A stretch of 64,000 bases of DNA. It comes from Symsagittifera roscoffensis. Taxonomy: Eukaryota; Xenacoelomorpha; Acoela; Convolutidae. This document shows, piece by piece, positions 24,501-27,500 of the stretch (position 1 is the first letter of the stretch; every line of letters starts with the position of its first letter). Below the pieces are notes generated by a model. The model worked only from the letters and a program-made list of their open reading frames with translations. It did no database searches and was not told where the DNA came from. The stretch is taken from contig NC_087071.1 in assembly GCF_963678635.1 (NCBI RefSeq), forward strand, positions 25,839,378 through 25,903,377. The letters are read 5' to 3'. The position numbers and the translations under genes are program-made.

Positions 24501-27500
24501 TAGCGCGAAATATATCGCGTGTTAATTGTCCCAAATTGGCCTACATGGCAATCTTCAAACCTCCATAACTTTACAAAAAATGATCACAGGTGAACAATTT
24601 TTTCAAATGTAAGCTCAAGACAACAGTAAATTTCGAATGATAAAAATTATTTGGTTAAAAATGGCTAGTTAAAAAGTCGAAATTTGTCTGAAGAAAAGAA
24701 AACCCACCCCGAGCAGAAATATTCCGTTACTTTCGTACCAAAAGTCGGAACAATAATGGTTCTTCATGCTTCACATTTTAACATCAAGCAATTAGTCATA
24801 ACAAAATGCTTAGTTGTACCACGGTGGAGTCTTAACTTTCTGACTGCACCTTTTAAAGTGCTACTTTTACAAAAAATGATTGAAACTTCAAAAAAACTGA
24901 CATTTTCTGGAAACACGCGCTAAGTACGAGGTGATATGATTTGCACTCAATGAAGTAAAACCAGACTGCTCGTATCAGGGCGAAGCCCTGAACGTTCCGA
25001 CTGCCTTTTAAGGTTTATGGAGCAGTAATCATTCAAAAAATTTAATGTAATAAAAAAAATGGATTTTTTTTTCAAAAACTTGGAATTTTTTATGAAAATC
25101 ATCCCGCCACACGTCATATTAAATACAAAAAGATAGATTTCGCTCATTGTAGGAAATAAATAACGGCAAATAAGCTTCTTTCAACCAACATGGAACAATT
25201 CATCAGACGGATTAAATCTCCGCTTACGCGTTGATAGCGCGAAATATATTGCGCATAAATTGTCCCAAGTTGGCCAAAATGGCGAAGCCCTGAATGTTCC
25301 GACTGCCTTTTAAGGTTTATTGAGCAGCAGTTATACATAAAAAAAATTAAATGAAATAGAATAAAATGAAATTTTTTTCTAAAATTTGAAATTTTTTATG
25401 AAAATCATCCCCCCACACACCATATAAAGTACAAAAAGATAGATTTCGTTCCTTGTAACAAATCAATTATGGCAAATAAGCTTCGTTCAACTAATTTGGA
25501 ACGATTTATAAGACGGATTAAATCTCCGCTTACGCGTTAATAGCGCGAATTATATTGCGCGTTAATTGTCCCAAATTGTTCAAAATGGCCAAAATGGCAA
25601 TATTTACACCCTCATAACTTTACGAAAAATGATCACAGGTGAAATATTTTAAATTTAAGCTCAGGACAACAATACCTTCCGAGTGATATAAAAAAACATC
25701 CGTCAACAATGGCTAAAAAAGTCGAAATTTGTCTGAAGAAAAACAAAACTCACCCGAGCACAAATATTCCGTTGATTTCCTATCGAAAGTCGGAACAACA
25801 AAAAAATGGCTAAATAGCAGGTCTCAATTCAATTTGAGATGATTTTTAATACGGGTTGAATCTCCGTTTATGCGTTATTAGAACGAAATATATAGCATGT
25901 TAATTCTCCCAAACTGGCCAAATTGGCAATCTTTAAATTCCCACAACTACAAAAACCATCACAGACTGACAACGATTGATCTAAGCTACCTTAGCTGAAA
26001 ATCTCAAATTTTGATTTGAAGCTCTTACCAATTTCTTCTGGATCTAAAAACGCCAGTTCTTACCATTTGTAATAGGTTTTTCCGAAGGTGTGAAGTTGTC
26101 AGTAACAAAAGAATTTAAGAAAGTGGTCACACTGAACATTGCATTTATCTGGTTTAACATGTTTCATGAGGCATGATCAAGGTTTTCTACTCCGCTCACG
26201 CAAAAATGTTCAGCCTCATAGAAGAGCTATTATATATGGCAAGAATTCTAGATGATAATTGTCCAAACTTCTCCTTGAAATTAAGTATTTTAGATAGAAA
26301 AACTTGAGTTCACATTCAATTTTGACGGCTAGTGTAACTTCTGAATTCATCCATTCTCTTTGTTTTTTTGAAAGAACAAAAGGCTTTTTTCCTCTTATCC
26401 GCACTATTCAAAATTTCGATTTTTCAATTGTCTTACGTGTTTTTTATGGCTGAATGCGTGTTTTTACGGCTCTTTTCCAGTTCCCCCTTTCAAAATACCG
26501 AGTTTTATGTTCGTTTTACGTGTTATTACGGCTAAATGCGTGATGTTACGGTGTAAAGTATGAAGAGCAAATCTGTTCAGAATTGTCGATTTGTTCACCA
26601 CGCCAAATTTCATTGCATTATGACAACGTCAAATAGATTTTCAAAATTGAATTTGAAAGGGGGTGGACTGGAAAAAAGCCGATTTTACAAATCAAGCATG
26701 AAAAACACGTGCTAAACCATGCAAAACTTCTTTATAATATGACATATTAAAATTAGTTTCTTAAAACTGAAGGTCAAATGGTGGGGGTGGGGTGTGGAAA
26801 AGAGCTGAATTGAGTTCAGAAGAAAATACCTCCCAGACAACTCTGGATATCTGTTGAGTGTCTCTGTGAGAGCCAGTTGCAGAGAGTGGCCATCGATCAG
26901 GTAATCGTAGAAGAAAGTCAGGTTGATTCTGAACATCAACACATTTTTCCATGCTCTTTGCCCTTGAAGCTCAGCATCAATTGATAGCCCTCGGCTCTTT
27001 TCCAGTTTTCCCCCCTTTCAAATTCAGTTTTGAAAAGCTCATTTAACATTTTAGGCTCTTTTCCAGTTTCCCCCCTTTCCAATTCAATTTTGAAAAGTAG
27101 ATTTAACGTTGTCATAATGCAATGAATTTTGGCGTGGTGAACAAATCGACAATTCTGAACAGATTTGTTCTTCATACTTTACAGCGTAAAATCACGCATT
27201 TAGCCGTAATAACACGTAAAACAAATATAAAACTAGGTATTTTGAAAGGGGGGAACTGGAAAAGAGCCACATTTCAATATTGCAATGATATTTGGCGTGG
27301 TGAACAAATCGACAATTCTGAACAGATTTGTTCTTCAAACTTTACAGCGTAACACAAAAAACAAACATAACACTCGGTGTTTAGAAAGGTGGGGGGGGGG
27401 GGGGGGGACTGGAAAAGAGCCTAGTCCTCTTTATAACAGTAAATTATAGTGCGAGGGCTACATTTTTTTTCTAAGGTTTTGGGAAATACTATAGTAAAGA

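Noticed and set aside
24224-25990. CRISPR-like array
   Set aside because: Units are hundreds of bp long, irregular and diverged, in a spliced eukaryotic gene.
24138-26404. Small frames in the intron 2 repeat array
   Set aside because: Not conserved between repeat copies and interrupted at different places.
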